NCBI GenBank assembly: GCA_028532855.1
Contig: JAQQAL010000040.1
Span: 1-64,000 of the forward strand
Length of the DNA: 64,000 bases
Reading direction: 5' to 3'
Source: Candidatus Thalassospirochaeta sargassi
Lineage (GTDB): Bacteria; Spirochaetota; Spirochaetia; UBA9216
Position numbers and translations under genes: made by a program. Under the pieces are notes generated by a model. The model was given only the letters and a program-made list of their open reading frames with translations, was not told where the DNA came from and made no database searches. Shown piece by piece: positions 9,251-18,563 of the stretch (position 1 is its first letter; the number at the start of each line of letters is the position of its first letter).

Positions 9251-10344
9251 GCGAGACCTCCCTCAGTTGGTGCAGCTGTCGCGGCAGAATCCCTGCTGAG
9301 CCTCAATCGGTATTCTGAAAAAATAGAGCCTGCAAGCATGGGGAACAAAATCATCCCTTGCATAACCTGCCCCATGGCCGACGGCACTCCCATCATTATC
9401 TGAACGCTGTCGCCGCCGACAAGCAGTCCGGCCATGATGATAGATACGGGGATACAGACGGCAGGATTCAGCCGGCTCATCCAGGCTATAATTATTGCCG
9501 TATAGCCGTAACCGAGTGATAAACCCTGTTGCAGCCTGCGTGCAATTCCAGTAACCTCGCAGGCTCCGGCAATCCCCGATATTGCACCCGAAATAAGGAG
9601 GGCGATTATAATATTCCGGCCTATATTCACCCCGAGCACGCGGGCGGCTTTCTTATTGTTGCCAATCATCTGCAGTTCAAAGCCCCATTTTGTTTTGTAA
9701 AAAGCGAACCACAGCACCGCCGCGATAATTAATGCAAAAATAAGTCCTGCATGGGTTCTGCCCGTAAGGCGCGGCAGCCATGCTGCTTCGGGAAACATTG
9801 CCGACCCCGGAAACCCGAACCCGTCAGGATCACGCCAGGGACCGGTATAAATACCGTCGTAGGCTATAATTGCTACGTAGTTGAGCATCAGTGTAGTCAG
9901 TGTTTCGTCTACACCGAGTTTGACCTTCAGCAGGGCGGGAACTCCGGCCCAGACCGAACCTGCCACAGCCCCGACAATGATTGCCGCCGGCAGCAGTATC
10001 GCAGGGGGCAGCCAGGCCGATGCAAATAATGCCACCCAGCTTGCTCCAATGCCCCCCAGGACAAGCTGTCCTTCAGCTCCGATGTTCCAGAATTTCAGTT
10101 TGAAGGCTGTGGCAACACCCAGACTTGTCAGTATCAGTGGAATTGCTTTGACTAGCGTTTCGCTGAAATCACGCCACGTACCGAATGCTCCACGAAACAT
10201 CGCGGCATATACCTCGGCCGGGTTTATCTTTACGGCAGCAAGCATGACGGCTGTAAGTATCAGTGATACCAGAAATGAAATAACGGGCGTCAGTACTGAA
10301 GCCTTAGCGGAATATGTTTTACGTTTTTCAAAGTGTATCCTCAT
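9247..10344 (-). CDS. BMP-type ABC transporter permease (NupP-like)
   Basis: A 365-aa membrane protein of the branched-chain/nucleoside permease family, longer than its partner because of an N-terminal cytoplasmic tail. Recognisable family signatures are INPAEVYAAMFRGAFGTW and NIGAEGQLVLGGIGA, and the coupling loop contains IGNNKKAARVLGVNIGR. It pairs with the downstream 317-aa permease to form the heterodimeric channel. It overlaps both neighbours by 4 bases (ATGA type), so the three genes ATPase-permease-permease are translated as a unit. Confidence 0.88.
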   Translation of the reverse strand: MRIHFEKRKTYSAKASVLTPVISFLVSLILTAVMLAAVKINPAEVYAAMFRGAFGTWRDFSETLVKAIPLILTSLGVATAFKLKFWNIGAEGQLVLGGIGASWVALFASAWLPPAILLPAAIIVGAVAGSVWAGVPALLKVKLGVDETLTTLMLNYVAIIAYDGIYTGPWRDPDGFGFPGSAMFPEAAWLPRLTGRTHAGLIFALIIAAVLWFAFYKTKWGFELQMIGNNKKAARVLGVNIGRNIIIALLISGAISGIAGACEVTGIARRLQQGLSLGYGYTAIIIAWMSRLNPAVCIPVSIIMAGLLVGGDSVQIMMGVPSAMGQVMQGMILFPMLAGSIFSEYRLRLSRDSAATAAPTEGGLA

Positions 10345-11876
10345 TTTATCCCTGCCATCATCAGTCCGATCTTTTCGTGTTCGGTGTTTGAGTCTACTAA
10401 ACCTATTATCTTTCCTTCAAACATTACTGCAATCCGGTCTGATATTGAAACCAGTTCATCGAGATCCTCAGATACCAGAAGAACAGCCCTGCCGGCATCC
10501 CTCTGTTTGACAATCTCTGTTCTTACAGCCTCGGTCGCTCCGACATCAAGGCCGCGTGAGGGGTAGGCTGCGACGAGAAGATCGCCGCATGCGTCAATTT
10601 CGCGGGCGAGAATAGTTTTTTGTATATTGCCGCCCGAGAGGAATTTTACATGTGTATTTGTACTTGGTGTGGAAATCTTGAAAACAGAGATCATCCGTTT
10701 CGCAAGATCAAGAATTCTGGCTCTTCTAAGGATTCCGCCCCTTATTATGGGTTTTTCACGGTAGCCCTTCATTGCCAGATTATTTGCAACGCTCATGTCG
10801 CCGACTATCCCCATGGCAACCCTGTCGGATGGAATATGACTTACGCCGGATTTAATCATCTCGATAGGGCTTTTATTGGTTCGATCACGCTCATTGAGCA
10901 AAATACTTCCGGAATCAATTGTTCTAAGCCCGGTAATTATTTCGGTTAGCTCGACCTGTCCGTTGCCTGCAACTCCGGCAATTCCGAGAATCTCACCGCT
11001 TCGAATTTCAAAATTCAGATTATCAAGCAGTTTTATGCCGTCGGAACCTTTCAGTTCGACATTTTTCAATTGAAGTATTGTGTCCCCAGGTTTAAACTCA
11101 TCCTTTTCTATATTAAAGAGAACCTCACGCCCAACCATCAATCTTGCCAGCTCTGTAGGTGTTGTGTCGGCTGTTCTTTTAACAGCTGCGAGCTTTCCTT
11201 TTTTAAGAACCCTGACCCAATCAGAGAAACGGATTACCTCATCCATCTTGTGGGTGATAAAGATTGCTGATTTTCCCTCTGAAGTCATCTGCCGGATAGT
11301 CTTGTACAGATCCTGAGATTCCTGCGGAGTAAGAACAGCCGTCGGTTCATCGAGGATGAGTATTTCCGCTCCCCTGTAAATCAGCTTCAGTATCTCGACC
11401 CTTTGCCGTTCTCCAACGCTTAACTCACTGATGTAGCAGTCCGGGGCTACATTTAATCCGTAATGATCGGAGATTTCTCTGATTCGTGTTGAGACCTCTT
11501 TCATTTTGGGTGCAAACCTTTGTTCCTGTTCGCCCAGAATTACGTTTTCAGCTACGGTCATGGTGTCGACAAGTTTAAAATTCTGGTGCACCATTCCTAT
11601 GCCCAGTTCCATTGAGTCCTTTGGTGAATGTATGTGAACCTTTTTCCCGTTCACGTAAATGTCGCCTGCGTCAGGCCGGTAAAGACCGACGAGTACATTC
11701 ATCAGAGAGCTCTTGCCTGCTCCGTTTTCACCCAGAAGTGCCAGGACTTCTCCCTTGAAGAGCTCCAGATTCACATTGTCATTTGCCGTAACGCCCGGAA
11801 AAGACTTTGTGATCCCGCGCATTTCCAGAATCATCGGCGGGCTGTTTTTATCTATATGGCTGTCGTCAGCTTTCAT
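10341..11876 (-). CDS. BMP-type ABC transporter ATPase with tandem nucleotide-binding domains (NupO-like)
   Basis: A 511-aa fusion of two ABC ATPase domains, as in RbsA and NupO. The first has Walker A GENGAGKSS, signature LSVGERQR and Walker B ILILDEPTA. The second half is degenerate, as usual in this family: GVAGNGQVE replaces Walker A, signature LSGGNIQK, and VAAYPSRGLD replaces Walker B. So only the first site is expected to bind and hydrolyse ATP conventionally. It lies about 170 bases downstream of the solute-binding lipoprotein gene, beyond a hairpin that probably lowers expression of this half of the operon. Confidence 0.92.
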   Translation of the reverse strand: MKADDSHIDKNSPPMILEMRGITKSFPGVTANDNVNLELFKGEVLALLGENGAGKSSLMNVLVGLYRPDAGDIYVNGKKVHIHSPKDSMELGIGMVHQNFKLVDTMTVAENVILGEQEQRFAPKMKEVSTRIREISDHYGLNVAPDCYISELSVGERQRVEILKLIYRGAEILILDEPTAVLTPQESQDLYKTIRQMTSEGKSAIFITHKMDEVIRFSDWVRVLKKGKLAAVKRTADTTPTELARLMVGREVLFNIEKDEFKPGDTILQLKNVELKGSDGIKLLDNLNFEIRSGEILGIAGVAGNGQVELTEIITGLRTIDSGSILLNERDRTNKSPIEMIKSGVSHIPSDRVAMGIVGDMSVANNLAMKGYREKPIIRGGILRRARILDLAKRMISVFKISTPSTNTHVKFLSGGNIQKTILAREIDACGDLLVAAYPSRGLDVGATEAVRTEIVKQRDAGRAVLLVSEDLDELVSISDRIAVMFEGKIIGLVDSNTEHEKIGLMMAGIK

Positions 11877-11907
11877 TGAAAACCCCTTGAAGCATTGCCT
11901 TGCGGCA

Positions 11908-11959
11908 TAAAAAATGAAAGCCCGGCAGCAGGGGCCGATGCCCCTATACCCCGCCGGGC
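11908..11959 (-). terminator. Attenuator-like hairpin between lipoprotein and ATPase genes
   Basis: On the minus strand a long two-part stem (outer GCCCGGC/GCCGGGC at 11920-11926 and 11953-11959; inner AGGGGC/GCCCCT around a 4-base loop) is followed by TTTCATTTTTTA. It lies inside the operon, after the abundant binding-protein gene, where such partial terminators commonly set a high receptor-to-channel ratio. Confidence 0.65.
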
Positions 11960-12045
11960 CTGATAAGTATGTTTTTCACCCGGACCGAAATTTACTCTGG
12001 AGCCCAGGGTATGTGTTTCAGTAAGAGTGTTCTATACAAATAGCT

Positions 12046-13179
12046 CTACTGGTTTACCGAACCTTCAACACCCTTTACAAACCAGCTCATGTTAGCCAGA
12101 TCCCCGTCTGAGGGAACAGCTCCGTCGGCGATAACGGCCGCACCGGACTGATCATATACAGGTCCGTTGAAAACGTCCCACTCACCTGATTCAATCTTTG
12201 ACTGCTCGGCCATGACAAGATCTTTAATTTCTGCTGGAACAAGGGGGCTGAAATCTGAGAGTTTTACATCTCCGTCCGCAAGTCCACCCCAGTATGACTG
12301 GGTTTTCCATGTTCCGTCCATTGCCGCCTGAATTCTTGTTGTATAGTAGTGTGAGAATTCCCACATTGCGCTTACGAGAACCGAATCGCCTACAAATTTA
12401 GCCATGTCTGAATGGTATCCGATTGACCATACATCGCGTTCTGCTGCGGCTTTCTGCGGTTCTGTTGTATCCTGATGCTGAGCGATTACATCTGCTCCTG
12501 CATCGAGAAGAGCAACTGCAGCTTCGCGTTCAACTACAGGATCGTACCAGGTATTTGTCCAAACAACCTTTACGACTGCATCGGGGTTTGTTTTCTGAAC
12601 GCCAAGGGTGAATGCGTTTATACCGCGTACAACCTCTGGAATCGGGAATGCTCCGACATATCCGATTACACCGGTCTTGGTTGCTGCACCGGCAACAATA
12701 CCACTGAGGTATCTTGACTGGTAAATTCGGCCGAAATAGTTCGCCATATTGTCTGCAGTCTTGTAGCCAGAGCAATGCTCGAAATAGACATCAGGATATT
12801 CAGCTGCAACTTCCAGGGTAGGATCCATGTAGCCGAATGAAGCTGTAAAGATTATTTTATAACCCTGCTGCGCCAGCTGTCTGATAACCCTTGTTGCGTC
12901 TGGTCCCTCAGGAACATTTTCAACGAAGGCTGTTTCAATCTTGTCGCCAAGGGCTTCAACAGCAGCAAGTCTTCCTCGATCGTGCTCATAAGTCCATCCC
13001 AGGTCGCCGGGAATACCAATGTATACAAATGCCGCCTTAAACGGTTCATCTGCCGCTTCGCTCTCAACAGCAGCTTTTTCTTCTACCTTTGCTTCTTCTT
13101 CCTTGCTGCATCCTGTGAATGCAAGCAGGACAACTGCCAGCAGTATAATAAGAACTGCTGCTACCCTGTTCGTTTTCAT
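12046..13179 (-). CDS. BMP/PnrA-family nucleoside-binding lipoprotein
   Basis: A 377-aa substrate-binding protein. The signal peptide ends in a lipobox, LLAFTGCSK, so it is a lipoprotein held on the outer face of the inner membrane. The mature part begins with an acidic linker, then the BMP fold (KAAFVYIGIPGDLGWTYEHDRG, GFQ-like TASFGYMDP region, DVIAQHQDTTEPQ). Members of this family bind purine nucleosides; T. pallidum PnrA is the spirochaete model. The ATG has an AAGGAG ribosome binding site. It is the first gene of the four-gene transporter operon and is separated from the ATPase gene by an attenuator-like hairpin. Confidence 0.88.
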   Translation of the reverse strand: MKTNRVAAVLIILLAVVLLAFTGCSKEEEAKVEEKAAVESEAADEPFKAAFVYIGIPGDLGWTYEHDRGRLAAVEALGDKIETAFVENVPEGPDATRVIRQLAQQGYKIIFTASFGYMDPTLEVAAEYPDVYFEHCSGYKTADNMANYFGRIYQSRYLSGIVAGAATKTGVIGYVGAFPIPEVVRGINAFTLGVQKTNPDAVVKVVWTNTWYDPVVEREAAVALLDAGADVIAQHQDTTEPQKAAAERDVWSIGYHSDMAKFVGDSVLVSAMWEFSHYYTTRIQAAMDGTWKTQSYWGGLADGDVKLSDFSPLVPAEIKDLVMAEQSKIESGEWDVFNGPVYDQSGAAVIADGAVPSDGDLANMSWFVKGVEGSVNQ

Positions 13180-13208
13180 TTAATTCTCCTTGATGTTATT
13201 AAGGCATT

Positions 13209-13237
13209 ATTTTACTTTGTTGGGGTTGATAAATCAA
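13209..13237 (-). promoter_or_regulatory. Promoter of the BMP transporter operon
   Basis: On the minus strand: -35 TTGATT (13232-13237), 17-base spacer, -10 TAAAAT (13209-13214), then a leader of about 25-30 bases with AAGGAG before the ATG. This is a conventional leadered promoter. Confidence 0.55.
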
Positions 13238-13276
13238 GGTAGGTGAAAACTTATGCTCCTAAGATCTTGATAATCG

Positions 13277-14608
13277 TCAAAAATTCTTCACCCATCGGCG
13301 TGTAATTGCAAAAGCGGCAGGCCCGCACAGCAGGAGTGATATTGCAAGGGCTGCGAATATTCCAGTGATTCCGTAAAATCTGGAGCCGGCAATTGAGAGT
13401 GGGACATAGAGTACAAACATCTGAATAAGGCTGATACCTCCGGCGTGAATCGGTTTGTTCGTAACGGAGAGTATTGTGATTGCAAGATCCATAAGGTTTC
13501 TGCAACAGTAAGCGGCGGGAACAATTGACAGATACAGCACGACTGTTTCTATCACTCTCGGGTCATCATTGAAAAAGCCTGCAATAAATCTGCCGGTAAT
13601 AAGCAGAATTACATAGATTGTTAATCCGTAAACTGCTGAAAATATTGCGCTTACTTTCATACCGTCCAAAACCCGATTTTTCTTCCCTGCACCCAGATTT
13701 TGTCCGGTGAATACGGGGACTACGGAAGTAAGTGCCATCAGCGGGATCAAGGCGAACATTTCAAGCCTGTTCGCGACACCATAGCCAGCCACTGCTTCGC
13801 GACCGTATGAAGCAATCATCCGCGTAATAAACGCAGTACCGAGAGGAATTATCAGTTTGGTGAACGTGTTCGGCAGGCCGACAAAGAGCAGCTCTTTCCA
13901 GACTTTGGTGATAGATTCTGAATTGTAAAACGATATCATTTTTTCACGTTTTATCAGTACATACATCGATACACAGAAGGTTGTGAAGCGAGCAGTTACA
14001 GTTGCAAGCGCAGCACCGGCAACACCAAGGGCGGGAAACGGTCCCGGACCAAAAATCAGAAGGGGATCAAGAATGATGTTTATTCCTGCGGCAATGAGCA
14101 TAACAGTTGAGGGTAGTCGGGTGTCGCCAAGGCCCCTTATAGCGGCATTTGCCGTCATGGGGACTACAACAAAGGCTGCGCCTATATACCAGATCCTCAT
14201 GTAGCTTTTTATAGCAGGCATTGTCTGATCGTCGGCACCGAGCACACGGAAGACAGGTTCAATTGTCAGTTCGCCGATAACCACCACCGCTGATACTATA
14301 ATTACAGACAGCATCAGACCCCAGGTGATTATGTTTCTAAGCCTCGCCGCGTCCTTCATGCCGGCAGCCTTTGATACCGCCGCCGTCATACCGATTCCAA
14401 GGCCGTGAGCCGTGCTGCTGACAATCATAACAACGGGGAAGGTGAATGACAGTGCCGCAAGTTCCGTAGTCCCGAGTTTTCCTACAAACCAGGTGTCTAC
14501 CAGGTTGAATACGCTCATTCCGAGTATCCCGAACATCATCGGGGCCGCCAGTCTGAGTAATACCTGCGGTTCTTTTGCTGTTGTTATCATTTCAATTCTG
14601 TTACTCAT
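13277..14608 (-). CDS. MATE-family multidrug efflux transporter
   Basis: A 443-aa protein with about twelve hydrophobic segments in two homologous halves, typical of Na+ or H+ coupled MATE exporters (NorM/DinF superfamily). The N-terminal motif LLRLAAPMMFGILGMSVFNL and the matching GVANRLEMFALIPLMALT segment of the second half are visible. I place the start at the ATG ending at 14608 (MSNRIEM), because it overlaps the marR stop by 8 bases (ATGAGTAA), a normal coupled start; a longer in-frame start at 14635 would sit deep inside marR. It is the second gene of a marR-MATE operon, so its expression is probably induced by a MarR ligand. Confidence 0.9.
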   Translation of the reverse strand: MSNRIEMITTAKEPQVLLRLAAPMMFGILGMSVFNLVDTWFVGKLGTTELAALSFTFPVVMIVSSTAHGLGIGMTAAVSKAAGMKDAARLRNIITWGLMLSVIIVSAVVVIGELTIEPVFRVLGADDQTMPAIKSYMRIWYIGAAFVVVPMTANAAIRGLGDTRLPSTVMLIAAGINIILDPLLIFGPGPFPALGVAGAALATVTARFTTFCVSMYVLIKREKMISFYNSESITKVWKELLFVGLPNTFTKLIIPLGTAFITRMIASYGREAVAGYGVANRLEMFALIPLMALTSVVPVFTGQNLGAGKKNRVLDGMKVSAIFSAVYGLTIYVILLITGRFIAGFFNDDPRVIETVVLYLSIVPAAYCCRNLMDLAITILSVTNKPIHAGGISLIQMFVLYVPLSIAGSRFYGITGIFAALAISLLLCGPAAFAITRRWVKNF

Positions 14609-15053
14609 CTTTGCTCCGTACTCGTGTAGTCTCATCGGTTATGTTTCCAAGCATCACATGCATCAGTTTCAGGGCTGTTTCGCCTTCGCTGTCTGTCATC
14701 CCTCTCTGTAGTATTTCTATTGTCTGTTTAAGAATTTCCCTTACCTCCGGCAGAATTGTTCTTCCTTGCTCAGTCAAATATAGATTATTAAAACGTTTGT
14801 CCGTCTTGCTTTGCCGCTGTTCTATATAGCCTTTTTCCGTCAGCTTATGAACAGCCTTGGCTGTTGTTGCCTTGTCGATTGATAGTCTTCTGCTAAGTTC
14901 TTTTTGAGTTATCCCTTCATGATGTGAAATATGATTAAAGAAAAGATACTGTCCGCTACCGAAGCCGAGCGATGCGAATTCCCTGTTCAGATAGATTTGC
15001 AGGTGTCTGTAGATTGCGGATATATAATGTCCCGGTGATGTGTAAATGTGCAT
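14601..15053 (-). CDS. MarR-family transcriptional regulator
   Basis: A 150-aa winged-helix regulator of normal MarR length. The central part carries the fold: ISHHEGITQKELSRRLSI for the recognition region, DKATTAKAVHKLTEKGYI for the recognition helix and turn, and QSKTDKRFNNLYLTEQG for the wing. It is the first gene of an operon with a MATE exporter, an arrangement typical of an autorepressor that releases DNA when it binds a toxic phenolic or drug-like compound. Two copies of its probable operator flank the -10 box of its own promoter. Confidence 0.9.
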   Translation of the reverse strand: MHIYTSPGHYISAIYRHLQIYLNREFASLGFGSGQYLFFNHISHHEGITQKELSRRLSIDKATTAKAVHKLTEKGYIEQRQSKTDKRFNNLYLTEQGRTILPEVREILKQTIEILQRGMTDSEGETALKLMHVMLGNITDETTRVRSKDE

Positions 15054-15080
15054 AATAATTCCCTGGCAAATAGTGTGCTA

Positions 15081-15129
15081 TTGCAACTAAGTCTGAGGCG
15101 AATATAGCAGGTTGTTGCAACTAAGTCAA
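15081..15129 (-). promoter_or_regulatory. marR promoter with two 13-bp direct-repeat operators
   Basis: Minus-strand promoter: -35 TTGACT (15124-15129), 17-base spacer, -10 TATATT (15101-15106). The 13-mer TTGCAACTAAGTC (plus-strand reading) occurs twice, at 15081-15093 and 15115-15127, 34 bases apart. One copy covers the -35 and spacer and the other covers the expected +1 region. Each contains the palindrome TTGCAA. Their placement suits repression by the adjacent MarR protein. Confidence 0.75.
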
Positions 15130-15177
15130 GATCGACCGGACAAACGAAATATGTAATCTTGAAAAGCCTGTTCGGTA

Positions 15178-17397
15178 TTAATCCTCAATTTTGAATCTTG
15201 ATACCTCACTCATCAGCTTATTAATACTGTCCATATTTTTTCTACTGATATCGTTTACGTGATGCACCGCGTTATTGATCTCCCCGGTGCCTATAGCCAT
15301 TTCTTTCATACTGTTGGTTATCTCGGAGGTAACCCCCGATAGGCGCTTCATTTCATTTATCGCATCTCCGCTCCCGGAGAGCATCTGCTGTGAGCCGTCT
15401 TTGACCTTGACTGTGATTTCATTTATTTCTTTAATCGCTTCAAGGACCTGAATACCGCCTTCGCTTTGTTCATCCATCGCATTGTTAATAACAGCTTCCT
15501 GATCTTTGACCTTTTTACTCATTTCAAATACGCTTGTAAACCGGTCTTTTGCGTTTTCGGTAGATAAAAGAACCTTATCAATAGAACCTTTCAGCTTGCC
15601 GAGGACCTGAGTTATAGCCTTTCCCTGTGATCCGGAGTTTTCAGCCAGCTTACGAATTTCATCAGCAACTACTGCAAAGCCTTTACCGGCGTCACCAGCA
15701 TGGGCTGCCTCAATTGCGGCATTCATTGCCAGCAGGTTTGTCTGGCTGGAAATATTTTGAATGATGTTTCCGGCTTCTATAAGTCCTTCCGATTCATTTG
15801 AGATTTCCGTAATAAGATCAGTAACCTCTTTTATTCTGAGATTTCCCTGTTCGGAAGCTTTCAACAGCTCTTCGACCGATTCAGAGTTCTTCTGAAGTAT
15901 TCCTGATACGGATTTAACGTTCGCAACCATTTCTTCAATTGTGGAGGACGATTCTATAACGCTTGATGCCTGATCTTCAATAAGTGCGTTAAGCTGCCCT
16001 ATGTGTTCTACAACATTTTCAATCGTTGATTGTGCATCGCCGACACTCTGTGACTGATGTTCAGTCTGTCCCTTTATGCCCGTAATGTTGGCTGTAATCT
16101 GGTTGATTGCAGATGCAGTCTCGGTCATGTTTGCGCTCAGATCCTCACCGACATCATTTAGATTGATAGATTCAGTTCTAATCTGTTGGAGCATTTTTGC
16201 CAGTTTTTTGATAGTCAGGTTGAAATTATGAGCAATCAATCCAGTCTCATCCATGGATTTGATATCGAGCCGCTGCGTCAGATCACCTTCGCCTTCTGCG
16301 ATGTTTCCAAGAGCTGCGGCGGTCTTTTTAAGTGGATTGATCATCTTGCTTATAATTAATAATACAATAAGAATGATCACCAATGCACCACCTGTATAAA
16401 ATGCTATCATGATGTTTACAATCCGCTTCGCATCTGTCAGTATCTCATCTGTAGGCACTACCGTACCGAATATCCACGGCGTACTGATTTCTCCAATAAA
16501 AACCGGAACAAAGGTTTTTGTAGTATATGCACCAAGCGATTTTGAATAGTAACTGCCTGTGAACACTTCGCCGCTGTTTACTTTCTCAATCAGCTTTTTA
16601 CCTTCCTCGCCTGAGCCCTCTCCCCAGACGTCGAGCAACCTGCTTTTATCAGGATGGGCTACAACTACTCCGGATGAAGAAACCAGTCTGGCAAAGCCTG
16701 ACTCGTAAAAATTTACATCAGCTAAAATCTCATCTAGGAAATCCAGGGATATATCAATGCCTATAACGCCTATAACATTTTCGTTTTTGTCTTTTACTGG
16801 TACAGCGACGCTTGTGAGTAGGATTGTTTCACCGGCAATCTCATGAGTGTAAGGATCAGTAATGGTTTCTAAGCCGCTATTGCGTGAAAGCAGGTAGTAG
16901 TCTCCGTCGCCGGGAACATCATATGATCTGAGTGCTTCAGATGCCAGCTTTCCTGATTCGGTACGATACCAATATGGGATGAAGCGGCCGGTCTCGTCTT
17001 CAATGATCGAGGTATTCACGTGCTCCGAATCATTGCCATCAAGTTTATTCGGCTCCCAACATGTCCATACCCCCAGAAACGACTCATTTTCTTCAAGAAG
17101 CTTTTTGAGATAATCAGAAAAAACGTCTCTTCTGGCATCCGCGGCGATGCTCTCATATGAGCTGAAAACAGTAGCTAAAGTTCTGGCTGATTCAATAGAA
17201 TGATCAAGTTCTTCTGCAACAATGGGTGCATATTCTTTGGCTATAGCCTCCATATAAAGCACCGAATCATTGCTTTGTTTTTCAAAAATAATGGTAGCGA
17301 GAAAATAACCGGTTACTGCAAACACCAAAAATACTGTGGCAGCTACTGCAGCTACAAGCTTATTTCTTATACTGCGCTTTTTATTATTTTTTTTCAT
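15178..17397 (-). CDS. Methyl-accepting chemotaxis protein with dCache sensor
   Basis: A 739-aa chemoreceptor. A first membrane segment (about residues 12-34) precedes a periplasmic dCache-type double-PAS sensor (about 40-330; [20 protein letters not shown] and [14 protein letters not shown] are typical). A second membrane segment (about 335-360), HAMP (about 360-415) and the cytoplasmic signalling domain follow. The hairpin tip that binds CheW/CheA is intact ([18 protein letters not shown]). By family it senses a small extracellular ligand, often an amino acid or organic acid. It appears monocistronic, downstream of perR and upstream of the marR promoter region. Confidence 0.93.
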   Translation of the reverse strand: MKKNNKKRSIRNKLVAAVAATVFLVFAVTGYFLATIIFEKQSNDSVLYMEAIAKEYAPIVAEELDHSIESARTLATVFSSYESIAADARRDVFSDYLKKLLEENESFLGVWTCWEPNKLDGNDSEHVNTSIIEDETGRFIPYWYRTESGKLASEALRSYDVPGDGDYYLLSRNSGLETITDPYTHEIAGETILLTSVAVPVKDKNENVIGVIGIDISLDFLDEILADVNFYESGFARLVSSSGVVVAHPDKSRLLDVWGEGSGEEGKKLIEKVNSGEVFTGSYYSKSLGAYTTKTFVPVFIGEISTPWIFGTVVPTDEILTDAKRIVNIMIAFYTGGALVIILIVLLIISKMINPLKKTAAALGNIAEGEGDLTQRLDIKSMDETGLIAHNFNLTIKKLAKMLQQIRTESINLNDVGEDLSANMTETASAINQITANITGIKGQTEHQSQSVGDAQSTIENVVEHIGQLNALIEDQASSVIESSSTIEEMVANVKSVSGILQKNSESVEELLKASEQGNLRIKEVTDLITEISNESEGLIEAGNIIQNISSQTNLLAMNAAIEAAHAGDAGKGFAVVADEIRKLAENSGSQGKAITQVLGKLKGSIDKVLLSTENAKDRFTSVFEMSKKVKDQEAVINNAMDEQSEGGIQVLEAIKEINEITVKVKDGSQQMLSGSGDAINEMKRLSGVTSEITNSMKEMAIGTGEINNAVHHVNDISRKNMDSINKLMSEVSRFKIED

Positions 17398-17427
17398 ATT
17401 TTATTCCTGATCTTTTAATTATTGGAT

Positions 17428-17457
17428 ATTATAGTTGATAAATCTAGTTTTCTGCAA
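17428..17457 (-). promoter_or_regulatory. Promoter of the chemoreceptor gene
   Basis: Minus strand -10 TATAAT (17428-17433) with a weaker -35 TTGCAG (17452-17457), spacer 18. An AGGA lies about 9 bases before the ATG, so this transcript has a normal short leader. The -35 box abuts the perR stop codon. Confidence 0.45.
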
Positions 17458-17853
17458 TCATTTACATTTCGCACATAGCCCCTTGTAGTAAAGATGTCGC
17501 TCATCAACAGTAAAGCCGTAAGGCAGATCGGACTGCAAGTTTCTTAGATCTGCATGAAAGTCATGAATGGCGCCGCATTTGGTGCATTTGAAGTGTCCGT
17601 GATCAGAGGTGTCAGCATCAAAGCGAGTTTCTTTTTCCTCTATAGTTATTGCCTGAATAAGATGTTTTTCAAGGAGAAGTTCCATTGTATTGTATACAGA
17701 GGTTTTGGACAGGGTTGGGATTTCAGAAAGCAGAGATTTGAAAACAGTATCTGCTGTAGGATGATTTTTATTTTCAACAAGGTAATTGTATACCTTCATC
17801 CTTACGACAGTCGGTTTTACATTATTTGATTTTAATAATTCTGCAGTTTCCAT
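17458..17853 (-). CDS. perR: PerR-type Fur-family peroxide regulator
   Basis: A 131-aa Fur-family protein: winged helix (about residues 1-80), then dimerisation domain. The regulatory metal ligands match PerR rather than Fur: the Asp in TRFDAD, the histidines of SDHGH and the Asp (not Glu) in IHDFH. Both structural zinc CxxC pairs are present (CTKC and the C-terminal CAKC). In PerR, metal-catalysed histidine oxidation by H2O2 releases the repressor. I place the start at the ATG ending at 17853, because CAGGAG lies 6 bases before it; an in-frame start 33 bases upstream has no such site. It is second in an operon with a rubrerythrin whose promoter carries a PerR-like box. Confidence 0.85.
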   Translation of the reverse strand: METAELLKSNNVKPTVVRMKVYNYLVENKNHPTADTVFKSLLSEIPTLSKTSVYNTMELLLEKHLIQAITIEEKETRFDADTSDHGHFKCTKCGAIHDFHADLRNLQSDLPYGFTVDERHLYYKGLCAKCK

Positions 17854-17871
17854 CTTGTGCTCCTGAAAGGA

Positions 17872-17900
17872 GGAACCACGCAGCACTGCTGCATGGTTCC
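17872..17900 (-). other. Hairpin between rubrerythrin and perR
   Basis: A perfect inverted repeat GGAACCA...TGGTTCC with an inner GCAGCA/TGCTGC stem occupies the gap between the two genes, just before the perR ribosome binding site. There is no T tract, so it is more likely an mRNA-processing or translation-modulating stem than a terminator. Confidence 0.5.
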
Positions 17901-17919
17901 AAAAGAAATTAAGAGGAGG

Positions 17920-18465
17920 TTAAAAATATCTTTTAAGGAGGCCCTGAAAAGCTGATCCGTGTCTTGCTTCATCTTTGCACATTTCATGAACAGTATCATG
18001 AATAGCATCATAACCGAGTTCTTTGGCTTTCTTTGCGAGATCAAGTTTTCCCTGTGTTGCGCCATGTTCAGCAGCAACTCTGAGTTCGAGGTTTTTCTTT
18101 GTATCCGCATGTACAACCTCACCGAGGAGTTCTGCGAACTTGGAAGCATGTTCTGCTTCCTCAAAGGCTATTCTCTTATATGCCTCGGCAACCTCAGGGA
18201 ATCCTTCTCTGTCTGCCTGACGACTCATAGCGAGGTACATTCCTACTTCAGTACATTCGCCCATAAAGTTTTCTTTCAGTCCGTTTACGACCCATTCATC
18301 CAGACCCTGCGCAATACCGATTCTGTGTTCGTCGGCAAAGGTAAGGCCTTCGTTTTCAACCAATTCGTTGAATTTCGCTTTTGATGCGCCGCACTGTGGA
18401 CATTTTTCCGGAGCGTCATCCCCTTCATAAACATAACCGCAGACTGAACAAACCCATTTCTTCAT
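17920..18465 (-). CDS. Reverse rubrerythrin (peroxide reductase)
   Basis: A 181-aa protein with the rubredoxin domain at the N-terminus ([20 protein letters not shown], four cysteine Fe ligands) and the four-helix diiron ferritin-like domain after it ([27 protein letters not shown] with the ExxH ligand motifs). This order is the reverse rubrerythrin arrangement, which in clostridia acts as an NADH-linked H2O2 and O2 reductase. I choose the ATG at 18465 (MKKWVC), with GGAG about 11 bases upstream; the longer in-frame reading would translate the promoter. It heads an operon with perR, an oxidative-stress module of an anaerobe. Confidence 0.92.
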   Translation of the reverse strand: MKKWVCSVCGYVYEGDDAPEKCPQCGASKAKFNELVENEGLTFADEHRIGIAQGLDEWVVNGLKENFMGECTEVGMYLAMSRQADREGFPEVAEAYKRIAFEEAEHASKFAELLGEVVHADTKKNLELRVAAEHGATQGKLDLAKKAKELGYDAIHDTVHEMCKDEARHGSAFQGLLKRYF

Positions 18466-18501
18466 AATTGTTTTTCTCCAAAGGTGTAATTGATATAAAA
18501 A

Positions 18502-18546
18502 TGTAATAATTACAAATAAACTATATGGAGCAAGAGCTTTTGTCAA
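18502..18546 (-). promoter_or_regulatory. Rubrerythrin-perR promoter with a PerR-like box
   Basis: Minus strand TTGACA (18541-18546) is followed 15-17 bases later by a TATAGTTT region. Just downstream is the perfect 13-bp palindrome TGTAATTATTACA (18502-18514), a good match to the AT-rich Per box pattern TTATAATNATTATAA. Its position at the transcription start suits repression by the perR product encoded in the same operon. Confidence 0.65.
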
Positions 18547-18563
18547 TGACAAACAATAATTTT

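Noticed and set aside
9881-10510. 209-aa plus-strand frame opposite the ABC permease/ATPase junction
   Set aside because: Serine- and alanine-rich shadow crossing two overlapping real genes.
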